A stretch of DNA of 60,039 nucleotides, taken from assembly GCF_012349115.1 (NCBI RefSeq), contig NZ_PQIG01000098.1:1-60039 (forward strand), in the 5' to 3' direction. Shown in pieces: positions 1 to 7,676 of the stretch; position 1 is the first letter of the stretch, and each line of letters begins with the position of its first letter. The notes below the pieces were generated by a model. That model ran no database searches. It was not told the origin of the DNA and saw nothing but the letters and a program-made list of their open reading frames with translations. Source of the stretch: Rhizobium ruizarguesonis (GTDB lineage Bacteria; Pseudomonadota; Alphaproteobacteria; Rhizobiales; Rhizobiaceae). Both the position numbers and the translations under genes were made by a program.

Positions 1-2
1 GC

Positions 3-683
3 TACGACACGATCCTGTCTGCCGCCACCTCGGTCGGCAAGAACGTGCTGCCGCGGGTGGCAGCCCTTCTCGATGTCGCCCAGGTCTCGGAGATCATCGA
101 GGTGATCTCGTCCGACACCTTCAAGCGGCCGATCTATGCCGGCAATGCCATCCAGACGGTGCAGGCAACGGACGCCAAGAAGGTCATCACCGTGCGCACC
201 GCCTCCTTTGCTGCTGCGCCCGAAGGCGGCTCGGCCACCGTCGAGGCGATCCCGGCGGTTTCCGATCCGGGGCTGTCGACCTTCGTCAGGGACGCGCTCT
301 CCAACTCCGACCGGCCGGAGCTGACCTCTGCCAAGATCATCATCTCCGGCGGCCGCGCGCTCGGCTCAGCGGAAAAATTCAAGGAGGTCATCCTGCCGCT
401 CGCCGACAAACTGGGGGCTGCCGTCGGCGCATCCAGAGCTGCCGTCGATGCTGGTTATGCCCCGAACGACTGGCAGGTCGGCCAGACCGGCAAGGTGGTG
501 GCGCCGCAGCTCTATATCGCCTGCGGCATATCAGGCGCCATCCAGCATCTGGCCGGCATGAAGGATTCGAAGGTCATCGTCGCCATCAACAAGGACGAAG
601 AGGCACCGATCTTCCAGGTCGCCGACTACGGATTGGTCGCCGATCTCTTCGACGCCCTGCCGGAATTGCAAAAGGCGCTCTAG
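3..683 (+). CDS. etfA: Electron transfer flavoprotein alpha subunit, 5'-truncated by window edge
   Basis: This is the C-terminal part of EtfA, the FAD-binding subunit that accepts electrons from flavin dehydrogenases and passes them to ETF:quinone oxidoreductase. The frame is open from base 3, so the true start lies upstream of the window. The C-terminal FAD domain is clear: a GGRALGS stretch, the GASRAAVDAGY segment, then GQTGKVVAP, YIACGISGAIQH and INKDEEAPIF. Formaldehyde-detoxification genes follow and a Rieske demethylase lies 17 kb away. In rhizobia and pseudomonads an etf pair commonly accompanies dimethylglycine dehydrogenase (dgcA/dgcB), so the same role is plausible here, but those genes would lie outside the window. 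The family call is firm; the partner dehydrogenase is inferred. Confidence 0.93.
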   Translation, partial: YDTILSAATSVGKNVLPRVAALLDVAQVSEIIEVISSDTFKRPIYAGNAIQTVQATDAKKVITVRTASFAAAPEGGSATVEAIPAVSDPGLSTFVRDALSNSDRPELTSAKIIISGGRALGSAEKFKEVILPLADKLGAAVGASRAAVDAGYAPNDWQVGQTGKVVAPQLYIACGISGAIQHLAGMKDSKVIVAINKDEEAPIFQVADYGLVADLFDALPELQKAL

Positions 684-698
684 CGAGGGAGACCGAAC

Positions 699-1394
699 GT
701 GGCGCGCGTCGTGGGACGTCCAATCAAACCTGGTGCCGACCTTCTTCTGAACGATGACGAGAAGCCGGCATACATACGGCTGCACGACATCGGGAGGGAA
801 AGACGTTCGCGACCGTTGCAGGAATTCCTCAACGATGTCGGCGGACTGATGTTGTCGGCGGAGGCTCCTGCCGTTGCCAGCTTCGTCGCGGGCAAGGTTC
901 TCCAGAGACTGCTCAAGACCGGCAAGGTGCGCCCGGAGGGCGGGTCTCTTCCCGGCGCGCCGGAAGGGCTTGATGACGCCATCAACCATCTTGCGAAGTC
1001 GGGACGGAAATACGAGGCGATCGCCAGCCAGTTCCGTAGTCTCGCCGACAAGCTGCTGTGGAGACGCGGCCGCTCCGGTCCGTTTGCAAGCCTGAATTTC
1101 GGCGATACGCATTCCCATGCGGTCGTGGTCGGCCCCAGCGGCATGGAGGAGCGCGCCGATCTGAGGGTCGGCGTGATCTACATGGATCGCTACACCCGGT
1201 TCCCCGATCATGTTCAGACCCAGCCCCGCGCCTTCATTCTGCTTTCGCCGGGCGAAATCCGCCTTGGCGATTCCGAGTGGTTCTCTGCCGCTATCGGGAC
1301 GGTCTTTGCGAACGATGCCGGCCAATCCTTCGCGATAAGATGCACGGCCCGGCCGCTGCTTGCGGTCTGGTGCCAGGTTGAGCCGGAGACCTGA
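699..1394 (+). CDS. Cupin-fold protein resembling DMSP lyases (DddQ/DddL-like), metal site apparently degenerate
   Basis: A 231-residue protein with a GTG start 15 bases after etfA and a GAGGGAG ribosome site. Residues 110-225 line up with the single-cupin DMSP lyase family (DddQ/DddL/DddW type): a helical N-terminal part, then a VVGPSG segment (143-148), beta strands, an ILLSPGEIRLGD turn (180-191) and a WF-x-GTVFAND return. Family members carry two His and a Glu in the first cupin motif. Here only His171 remains visible (PDHVQTQPRAF). It may therefore have another metal site, another substrate, or no lyase activity. Family membership is from memory of the pattern and is moderate; function is unknown. 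It may be co-transcribed with etfA. Confidence 0.5.
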   Translation: MARVVGRPIKPGADLLLNDDEKPAYIRLHDIGRERRSRPLQEFLNDVGGLMLSAEAPAVASFVAGKVLQRLLKTGKVRPEGGSLPGAPEGLDDAINHLAKSGRKYEAIASQFRSLADKLLWRRGRSGPFASLNFGDTHSHAVVVGPSGMEERADLRVGVIYMDRYTRFPDHVQTQPRAFILLSPGEIRLGDSEWFSAAIGTVFANDAGQSFAIRCTARPLLAVWCQVEPET

Positions 1395-1546
1395 TGGATC
1401 TTTGGCGACGATGAGTATGAGATGAACGAAAAGCGCGACGGCGAGAGCATAAAATCTCGGCTGTGACGCAGCAAAGCAGATCGGTGAGAAGCCGATCCCT
1501 TCGAATATGTAGCATCAGAATTCAATTTAAGAGGAAGGATATCAAC

Positions 1547-2674
1547 ATGGACGTTCGCGCCGCCGTTGCCGTTCAGGCAGGAAAACCGCTGGAAGTGATG
1601 ACCGTGCAGCTGGAGGGGCCGCGGGCCGGCGAAGTGCTGGTCGAGGTCAAGGCGACGGGCATCTGCCATACTGACGATTTCACCTTGTCGGGCGCCGATC
1701 CCGAAGGCCTCTTCCCGGCGATCCTCGGCCATGAGGGCGCCGGCATCGTCGTCGATGTCGGTCCCGGCGTCACCTCGGTCAAGAAGGGCGACCACGTCAT
1801 TCCGCTCTACACCCCGGAATGCCGCGAATGCTATTCCTGCCTTTCCCGCAAGACCAATCTCTGCACCGCGATTCGATCAACCCAGGGCCAGGGCCTGATG
1901 CCGGATGGAACGAGCCGCTTTTCGATCGGCAAGGACAAGATCCACCACTATATGGGGTGCTCGACCTTTTCGAACTTCACCGTGCTGCCGGAGATCGCCC
2001 TTGCCAAGGTCAACCCCGACGCGCCGTTCGACAAGATCTGCTACATCGGCTGCGGCGTGACCACCGGCATCGGCGCCGTCATCAACACCGCCAAGGTCGA
2101 GATCGGCGCCACGGCGATCGTCTTCGGTCTCGGCGGCATCGGCCTCAACGTGCTGCAGGGCCTGCGTCTTGCCGGTGCCGACATGATCATCGGCGTCGAC
2201 ATCAACAATGATCGCAAGGCCTGGGGCGAAAAGTTCGGCATGACCCACTTCGTCAATCCGAAGGAGGTCGGTGACGACATCGTGCCTTACCTCGTCAACC
2301 TGACCAAACGCAACGGCGACCTGATCGGCGGCGCCGACTACACCTTCGACTGCACCGGCAACACCAAGGTGATGCGCCAGGCACTGGAAGCATCGCACCG
2401 CGGCTGGGGCAAGTCGGTTATCATCGGCGTTGCCGGCGCCGGCCAGGAAATCTCCACCCGCCCGTTCCAGCTGGTCACCGGCCGCAACTGGATGGGCACC
2501 GCCTTCGGCGGCGCGCGCGGGCGCACCGACGTGCCGAAGATCGTCGAATGGTACATGCAAGGCAAGATCCAGATCGATCCGATGATCACCCACACCATGC
2601 CGCTCGAAGACATCAACAAGGGCTTCGAGCTGATGCATTCGGGCAAGAGCATCCGCGGCGTGGTGGTGTACTGA
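1547..2674 (+). CDS. frmA: S-(hydroxymethyl)glutathione dehydrogenase (class III alcohol dehydrogenase)
   Basis: A 375-residue zinc enzyme that oxidises S-hydroxymethylglutathione, the adduct of formaldehyde and glutathione, to S-formylglutathione with NAD. The catalytic-zinc region ATGICHTDD and GHEGAG are near the N-terminus, the structural-zinc cysteine cluster is at CRECYSCLSRKTNLC, and a GLGGIG Rossmann motif lies in the middle. Family length is about 370. The ATG at 1547 is chosen because AGGAAGGA lies just upstream, although the frame is open further 5'. It is followed after three bases by fghA and then gfa, giving a complete glutathione-dependent formaldehyde route. Formaldehyde from demethylation of betaines would enter here. 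Rhizobial literature also uses the name adhI or flhA. Confidence 0.95.
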   Translation: MDVRAAVAVQAGKPLEVMTVQLEGPRAGEVLVEVKATGICHTDDFTLSGADPEGLFPAILGHEGAGIVVDVGPGVTSVKKGDHVIPLYTPECRECYSCLSRKTNLCTAIRSTQGQGLMPDGTSRFSIGKDKIHHYMGCSTFSNFTVLPEIALAKVNPDAPFDKICYIGCGVTTGIGAVINTAKVEIGATAIVFGLGGIGLNVLQGLRLAGADMIIGVDINNDRKAWGEKFGMTHFVNPKEVGDDIVPYLVNLTKRNGDLIGGADYTFDCTGNTKVMRQALEASHRGWGKSVIIGVAGAGQEISTRPFQLVTGRNWMGTAFGGARGRTDVPKIVEWYMQGKIQIDPMITHTMPLEDINKGFELMHSGKSIRGVVVY

Positions 2675-2677
2675 GCC

Positions 2678-3514
2678 ATGAAAACCATCTCGACCGAAAA
2701 TTCTCACGGCGGCACCCAGGGCGTTTACGTCAATCGCTCGGATGTCTGCGACTGCGACATGACCTTTGCGGTATTCCTGCCGCCGCAGGCCAAAGGACGG
2801 AAGCTGCCAGTTCTATGGTACCTTTCCGGTCTGACCTGCACCCATGCGAACGTCATGGACAAGGGAGAGTATCGGCGTCTTGCCGCAGAACTCGGCATTA
2901 TCATTGTCTGCCCCGATACCAGTCCGCGGGGCGATGCCGTCCCGGACGAACCGGATAATTGGCAGTTTGGCAAGGGTGCCGGCTTCTACGTCGACGCCAC
3001 CGAGCCGCCGTTCGCACAGAACTATCGGATGTACAGCTACATCGTCGATGAATTGCCGAAGCTTATCGCGGCCGAGTTTCCGGTCGACATGACGCGACAG
3101 GGAATCTTCGGTCACTCGATGGGGGGACATGGCGCGATCACGATCGCGCTCAAGAACCCCGAGCGCTTCGGCAGTTGCTCGGCCTTCGCGCCGATCAGCC
3201 ATCCCTCGGTCTCCGGCTGGTCAAAGCCGGCATTCCAGAAATACCTCGGATCGGATGAAGCGCGCTGGCGGGCATATGATGCCTGCTCGCTGATCGAAGA
3301 CGGGCACCGTTTCCCGGAATTCCTCGTCGACCAGGGGACAGCGGATAGCTTCCTGGAGGATGGATTGCGCCCCGAAGAGCTCAGGCAAGCCTGCGAGACG
3401 GCCGGCATCAGCCTGCGGCTTCGCATGCAGGAAGGCTACGGCCACTCCTACTTCTTCATTTCGACATTCATGGAAGACCATCTGCGCTGGCACGCGCGAA
3501 GATTGGGAGACTGA
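2678..3514 (+). CDS. fghA: S-formylglutathione hydrolase
   Basis: A 278-residue alpha/beta hydrolase (esterase D family) that splits S-formylglutathione into formate and glutathione. The nucleophile elbow GHSMGGHGA is present, along with the early LPVLWYLSGLTCT strand and turn typical of the family, an Asp in the DQGTADSF segment and a C-terminal His in GYGHSYFF, completing the Ser-Asp-His triad. Length matches the family (about 280). The start lies three bases after the frmA stop, so translation is probably coupled. It acts in the cytoplasm directly after FrmA. Confidence 0.95.
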   Translation: MKTISTENSHGGTQGVYVNRSDVCDCDMTFAVFLPPQAKGRKLPVLWYLSGLTCTHANVMDKGEYRRLAAELGIIIVCPDTSPRGDAVPDEPDNWQFGKGAGFYVDATEPPFAQNYRMYSYIVDELPKLIAAEFPVDMTRQGIFGHSMGGHGAITIALKNPERFGSCSAFAPISHPSVSGWSKPAFQKYLGSDEARWRAYDACSLIEDGHRFPEFLVDQGTADSFLEDGLRPEELRQACETAGISLRLRMQEGYGHSYFFISTFMEDHLRWHARRLGD

Positions 3515-3568
3515 TTGCAGAGCTTGGCCGGGCATATCGCAAACGGCCCAGAAGGGGAGGAGAAACCC

Positions 3569-4141
3569 ATGACCAGCATAGCCATACATCCGGCAGTGGA
3601 TTCGGGCTTTCGGGCGACTGACGCTGCTTTCGCAGGCGGGACGCTCGTCTGCAAGTGCGCCAGCAATCCCGTGAAGGTGAGGATCAAGAGCGATATCGCC
3701 CACAATCACGCCTGCGGCTGCACGAAGTGCTGGAAGCCCGAGGGCGCAGTCTTTTCGGTGGTGGCGGTCGCGCCGACCGAAAGCGTCGAAGTCCTGGAGA
3801 ATGGCGATAAGCTCGCCGTCGTCGATTCCACAGCCTTGATCCAGCGCCACGCCTGCAAGGAATGCGGCGTCCATATGTATGGGCCGGTCGTGCGCGAACA
3901 TCCGTTCCAGGGATTGTCGTTCGTCCATCCGGAGCGCTTTCAGGAAAGCGGCTGGGCGAAGCCTGGCTTTGCGGCCTTCGTGTCGTCGATCATCGAGAGC
4001 GGCTTCGACCCCGCGAAGATGGACGCCGTCAGAGCGCAGCTAAGGACGTCCGGCATCGAGCCTTACGATTGCCTAAACCCCGGCCTGATGGACTATATCG
4101 CAACCTGGATGGCCAAGAAGAGCGGCATCCTGGCCGCGTGA
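3569..4141 (+). CDS. gfa: S-(hydroxymethyl)glutathione synthase (glutathione-dependent formaldehyde-activating enzyme)
   Basis: A 190-residue Gfa-family protein, thought to speed condensation of formaldehyde with glutathione. The family's zinc-binding cysteines are visible: CKC near residue 30, CGCTKCW near residue 50 and CKECG near residue 97. Length fits Gfa proteins (about 190). The ATG at 3569 is preferred over the in-frame upstream codon at 3515 because GGGGAGGAG sits immediately before it. It is the last gene of the frmA-fghA-gfa unit and is followed at once by a strong GC hairpin. The enzymatic role of Gfa is debated in the literature; the family assignment is secure. Confidence 0.92.
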   Translation: MTSIAIHPAVDSGFRATDAAFAGGTLVCKCASNPVKVRIKSDIAHNHACGCTKCWKPEGAVFSVVAVAPTESVEVLENGDKLAVVDSTALIQRHACKECGVHMYGPVVREHPFQGLSFVHPERFQESGWAKPGFAAFVSSIIESGFDPAKMDAVRAQLRTSGIEPYDCLNPGLMDYIATWMAKKSGILAA

Positions 4142-4149
4142 TCGATCCC

Positions 4150-4174
4150 GGGGAGCGCCGAGCCGGCGCTCCCC
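4150..4174 (+). terminator. GC-rich hairpin ending the formaldehyde operon
   Basis: A perfect 11-bp inverted repeat (GGGGAGCGCCG / CGGCGCTCCCC) with a three-base loop begins nine bases after the gfa stop. No T-run follows, so it is only terminator-like or may act with Rho or as a 3' RNA stabiliser. Confidence 0.6.
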
Positions 4175-4430
4175 GACAAAACCGCCGCCACCGGATATCG
4201 AGCTTTCCGTGATGGCCGCGCACCGGCTTGCCGGCGGCCAGGCTTCCGACGCCTGATGATCGAGGTTGATGCGCATAAAGCCGCATCAACCTTGGTGCAC
4301 AGAAATTCTCACAGACCTGCCACGATAGTCCGCTTGGGAAACTCCGCGATGGCCGCCGCCGCGGGGCGCCCGATCATGGGGAGCGCTTTGAAATGGCGCC
4401 TTGCGGGCACCGGGCCGCTTGCTCGATGCG

Positions 4431-4477
4431 ATTGTGTATTTAAGAAATACCAATTGTGTACGCAAAGTACACAATTG
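4431..4477. promoter_or_regulatory. Probable GntR operator with three half-sites
   Basis: A perfect 11-bp inverted repeat, CAATTGTGTAC - GCAAA - GTACACAATTG (4451-4477), lies 65 bases before the GntR gene at 4542. A further copy of the half-site ATTGTGTA lies at 4431-4438, exactly 22 bases (two helical turns) before the ATTGTGTA at 4453. This arrangement fits an autoregulated FCD-type GntR repressor site controlling the catabolic operon. The repeat is seen directly; the protein that binds it is inferred from position. The rest of 4175-4541 shows no gene. Confidence 0.65.
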
Positions 4478-4541
4478 TTGACTCGCCCCGAGAGGCGTGC
4501 CATCTTCACGGCGTAGAGCAACGAGCGGCCGGAGAGCGACG

Positions 4542-5258
4542 ATGGCGAAGACCCCCAAGAGCAATCTCTACGAAGACCTGAAACGGCAGATTCTGACGAT
4601 GGAGCTGGATCCGGACGCCGATCTGGACGAGGCCAGTCTGAGCGAAAAATACGGGCTCTCCCGGACCCCGGTCCGCGACATATTCCGGCGCCTTGCCGGT
4701 GAGGGCTATATCGACATCCGCGAGAACAGGGGCGCGCGGGTCATTCCGATGAACCACTCCACCCTGCGGAATTTCTTTCTCGTCGCGCCGATGATCTACG
4801 CGGCGATCGGTCGTCTCGCCGTACAGAACTTCAAACCCTCCCAGCTTTCAGACCTGAAGCAGACCCAGGAGCGGTTCCGCGCCGCCAGCGAGAACATGGA
4901 CCCTCTGGCGATGGTTCTCGAGAACAACCGCTTTCACGAAATTTTCGGCGAGATGTCGGGCAACGTCTATCTGCAGCCGAGTCTTGGCCGGCTGCTCATC
5001 GACCACGCGCGCATCGGCCACACCTTCTTCCGGCCGAGGAACGAGGACATGAAGCGGCGGCTTCAAGTGGCCGTCGACCATCATGACGGCTTCATCGATG
5101 CGCTCGGCGCCCACGACGAGAATGCCGTCGTCGACCTCGTCTTCGAACACTGGGAATTGTCCCGCGAGAACATGGAAATGTTCATCGCCCCGCAAGGCCT
5201 CAAGGCGGACGCCTTCCTCGGCGGCCCCGCCACGCAACTATTGGAGAAATCGTCGTGA
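4542..5258 (+). CDS. GntR-family (FadR/FCD) transcriptional regulator
   Basis: A 238-residue regulator with an N-terminal winged helix (LYEDLKRQILTM through YIDIRENRGARVI, including the LSRTPVRDIFRRL recognition helix) and a C-terminal all-helical FCD ligand domain containing RFHEIFGE and DHHDGFIDAL, whose His and Asp positions resemble the metal-binding FCD subgroup. It is the first gene of the run to 14955 and its stop overlaps the next start by four bases. A palindrome at 4451-4477 is its likely operator. The ligand is unknown but is probably an intermediate of the pathway encoded downstream. The ATG at 4542 follows GGAGAGCGACG. Confidence 0.88.
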   Translation: MAKTPKSNLYEDLKRQILTMELDPDADLDEASLSEKYGLSRTPVRDIFRRLAGEGYIDIRENRGARVIPMNHSTLRNFFLVAPMIYAAIGRLAVQNFKPSQLSDLKQTQERFRAASENMDPLAMVLENNRFHEIFGEMSGNVYLQPSLGRLLIDHARIGHTFFRPRNEDMKRRLQVAVDHHDGFIDALGAHDENAVVDLVFEHWELSRENMEMFIAPQGLKADAFLGGPATQLLEKSS

Positions 5259-6166
5259 AGTTTGAGGGGATCTATACACCGGCGGTGACGCCGCTTGATC
5301 AAAATGGCCGGATCGACAGGGCTGGGTTTGCCGCCGTGCTCGAGTCGCTGATCGAGGCGGGCGTTCACGGCATCATCGTCGGCGGCTCGACGGGCGAGTA
5401 TTACGCCCAGAGCAGCCAGGAGCGTTTCGAGCTCGCGACCTATGCGAAAGAAGTGATCGGCACGCGGCTACCGCTCATTATCGGGACCGGCGCCACGCGC
5501 ACCGAAGATTCAGTCGAATACGCCAAGGCGGCGAAGGAAATCGGCGCGGATGCGATCCTGGTGTCGTCACCGCCATACGCGCTGCCGACCGAGCGCGAGA
5601 ATGCGGTCCATGCCTTGACGGTCGATCGCGCGGCGAACCTGCCGATCATGCTCTACAACTATCCCGCCCGCATGGGTGTCGTGATGGGTGAAGAGTATTT
5701 CTCCCGCGTCGGCAAGTCGAAGAACGTGATCGCCATCAAGGAAAGCTCCGGCGACATGGGCAATCTTCACCTGCTCGCCCGGAAATTTCCGCACATCGCG
5801 CTGTCCTGCGGCTGGGACGACCAGGCGCTCGAATTCTTCGCATGGGGCGCGAAGAGCTGGGTCTGCGCCGGCTCCAATTTCCTCCCGCGCGAACATGTCG
5901 CCCTCTACGAAGCCTGCGTCCTCGAAAAGAATTTCGACAAGGGCCGCGCGATCATGATGGCGATGCTGCCGCTCATGGATTTCCTGGAATGCGGCAAGTT
6001 CGTCCAATCGATCAAGCACGGATGCGAGTTGATCGGGCTGAATGTCGGATCGGTCCGCGCACCGCTGCGTCCGCTCAACTCCGAAGAAAAGCGAACCCTT
6101 CAGACCGTCGTCGCCACATTGAAGCGCACGGTCGCCCAGATCACGTCGGGAGCCAATCATGCATGA
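5255..6166 (+). CDS. Dihydrodipicolinate synthase/N-acetylneuraminate lyase family aldolase or deaminase
   Basis: A 303-residue class I aldolase-fold (TIM barrel) enzyme. It has the family turn GGSTGEYYAQS, the tyrosine motif YNYPARMG and the Schiff-base lysine in VIAIKESSGD. Family members include DHDPS, keto-sugar-acid lyases and HypD, the deaminase of pyrroline-4-hydroxy-2-carboxylate in hydroxyproline breakdown. Position beside an aldehyde dehydrogenase, a DAO-type oxidase and a proline-racemase-family gene makes a HypD-like deaminase the favoured guess, since the same four classes form that pathway. Alternatives are an aldolase or lyase on another 2-oxo acid. It starts with GTG, overlapping the GntR stop, so translation is coupled. 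Confidence 0.82.
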   Translation: MKFEGIYTPAVTPLDQNGRIDRAGFAAVLESLIEAGVHGIIVGGSTGEYYAQSSQERFELATYAKEVIGTRLPLIIGTGATRTEDSVEYAKAAKEIGADAILVSSPPYALPTERENAVHALTVDRAANLPIMLYNYPARMGVVMGEEYFSRVGKSKNVIAIKESSGDMGNLHLLARKFPHIALSCGWDDQALEFFAWGAKSWVCAGSNFLPREHVALYEACVLEKNFDKGRAIMMAMLPLMDFLECGKFVQSIKHGCELIGLNVGSVRAPLRPLNSEEKRTLQTVVATLKRTVAQITSGANHA

Positions 6167-7676
6167 ACCCTTGACCGTCGCCGAATACAAGGCGATCGCC
6201 GCCGAGCTTCAGTTTCCGACGAATGCCTTCATCGATGGCGCATTTCGTCCGGCAAATTCCGGCAAGACTTTCACCTCGACGAATCCCGCGACGGGCGAGG
6301 TTCTCGCCGAGATCGCCGCATGCGATGCCACCGATGTCGACGCCGCCGTCTCCAAGGCAAAGCAAGCCTTCGACGATGGCCGTTGGCGGCTTCGTTCTCC
6401 CAATGAGCGCAAGGAAGTGCTTCTGAAGCTCGCCAAACTCTTGGAGCGCAACAGGCATGAACTCGCCGTCATGGAAAGCCTCGACAGCGGCAAGCCGGTC
6501 CGCGAATGCCAGACGGTTGATGTTCCCGATACCATTCATACGCTCCGCTGGCATGCCGAACTGATCGACAAGCTCTATGACAACACGGCTCCGGTCGGCG
6601 CCAACGCGCTGACGATGATCGTGCGCGAGCCTATCGGTGTTGTCGGATGCGTGCTGCCGTGGAATTTCCCGCTGCTGATGCTGGCCTGGAAGATCGGCCC
6701 GGCGCTCGCTGCCGGCTGCTCGGTCATCGTCAAGCCTGCGCAGGAAACGACGCTCACCACGTTGCGCGTCGCCGAGCTTGCCCACGAAGCGGGCATTCCA
6801 GGCGGCGTGTTCAATGTCGTGACCGGTGGCGGCAAGGAGGTCGGCGAGCCGATCGGCCTGCACATGGATGTCGATATGGTGGCCTTCACCGGATCGACGC
6901 CGACTGGCCGCCGTTTCTTGCGTTACGCCGCGGACTCGAACCTCAAGAAAATCGTGCTCGAATGCGGCGGCAAGAACCCCGCGGTCGTTCTCGACGATGC
7001 CGAAGACTTGGACCTCGTTGCCGAGCAGGTCGTCAACGGCGCCTTCTGGAACATGGGCGAGAACTGCTCGGCCACGTCGCGTCTCATCGTTCATTCCAAG
7101 GTCAAGGACGAGCTGCTGAAGCGCATCGGCGCTTATATGCGCGAATGGAAGACGGGCGATCCGCTCGACCCGGTAAACCGCATCGGCGCGCTTGTCAGCA
7201 AGGCCCATTTCGAGAAGGTGAAATCCTTCCTCGACGACGCCAGGAAGGAGAAGCTGACGGTCACCCATGGCGGTGAAACGTATGGCGGCATCTTCATCGA
7301 ACCGACAGTGGTCGAGGGTGTAACGCCTGCCAGCCGTCTTTTCCAGGAAGAGATCTTCGGGCCGGTGCTTTCGGTCACGACCTTCAATTCGCTTGCCGAG
7401 GCGATCGCTCTTGCCAACGACACGAATTATGGTCTCACGGCGTCCGTCTATACCGGCAGCCTGAGAAACGCCATCAAGCTCTCGCGCGAGATCCGTGCCG
7501 GCGTCGTCACGGTCAATTGCTTCGGCGAAGGAGACGCCACCACGCCGTTCGGTGGCTACAAGGAGTCCGGGTTCGGCGGCCGCGACAAGTCGGTCTTCGC
7601 CCACGACAACTACTGCGAACTGAAGACCATCTGGATCGATGTCTCGGAACGCTCGGTCGACGAGACGATCCGATGA
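6159..7676 (+). CDS. NAD(P)-dependent aldehyde dehydrogenase (PuuC-like)
   Basis: A 505-residue aldehyde dehydrogenase of usual length. It has the oxyanion and cofactor segment VLPWNFPLLM, the FTGSTPTGRR glycine motif, the LECGGKNP glutamate motif and catalytic Cys303 in GENCSATSR, plus the C-terminal PFGGYKESGFG motif. It most resembles broad-specificity enzymes acting on amino-aldehydes such as PuuC. In the present context the substrate could be 2-oxoglutarate semialdehyde (hydroxyproline route) or an aldehyde derived from a betaine side chain. It overlaps the preceding gene by eight bases and the next by four. Confidence 0.9.
   Translation: MHEPLTVAEYKAIAAELQFPTNAFIDGAFRPANSGKTFTSTNPATGEVLAEIAACDATDVDAAVSKAKQAFDDGRWRLRSPNERKEVLLKLAKLLERNRHELAVMESLDSGKPVRECQTVDVPDTIHTLRWHAELIDKLYDNTAPVGANALTMIVREPIGVVGCVLPWNFPLLMLAWKIGPALAAGCSVIVKPAQETTLTTLRVAELAHEAGIPGGVFNVVTGGGKEVGEPIGLHMDVDMVAFTGSTPTGRRFLRYAADSNLKKIVLECGGKNPAVVLDDAEDLDLVAEQVVNGAFWNMGENCSATSRLIVHSKVKDELLKRIGAYMREWKTGDPLDPVNRIGALVSKAHFEKVKSFLDDARKEKLTVTHGGETYGGIFIEPTVVEGVTPASRLFQEEIFGPVLSVTTFNSLAEAIALANDTNYGLTASVYTGSLRNAIKLSREIRAGVVTVNCFGEGDATTPFGGYKESGFGGRDKSVFAHDNYCELKTIWIDVSERSVDETIR

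Noticed and set aside
1479..1497. GATCGG...CCGATC hairpin upstream of frmA
   Set aside because: Only six base pairs with no T-run; too weak to call a terminator or riboswitch.
6141..7604. A 487-residue minus-strand frame under the aldehyde dehydrogenase gene
   Set aside because: Antisense shadow of a clear aldehyde dehydrogenase; low-complexity charged sequence without motifs. The same applies to long antisense frames at 10005-11183, 12010-12957, 42838-43980, 44872-45804, 48962-50194 and 50520-52013.
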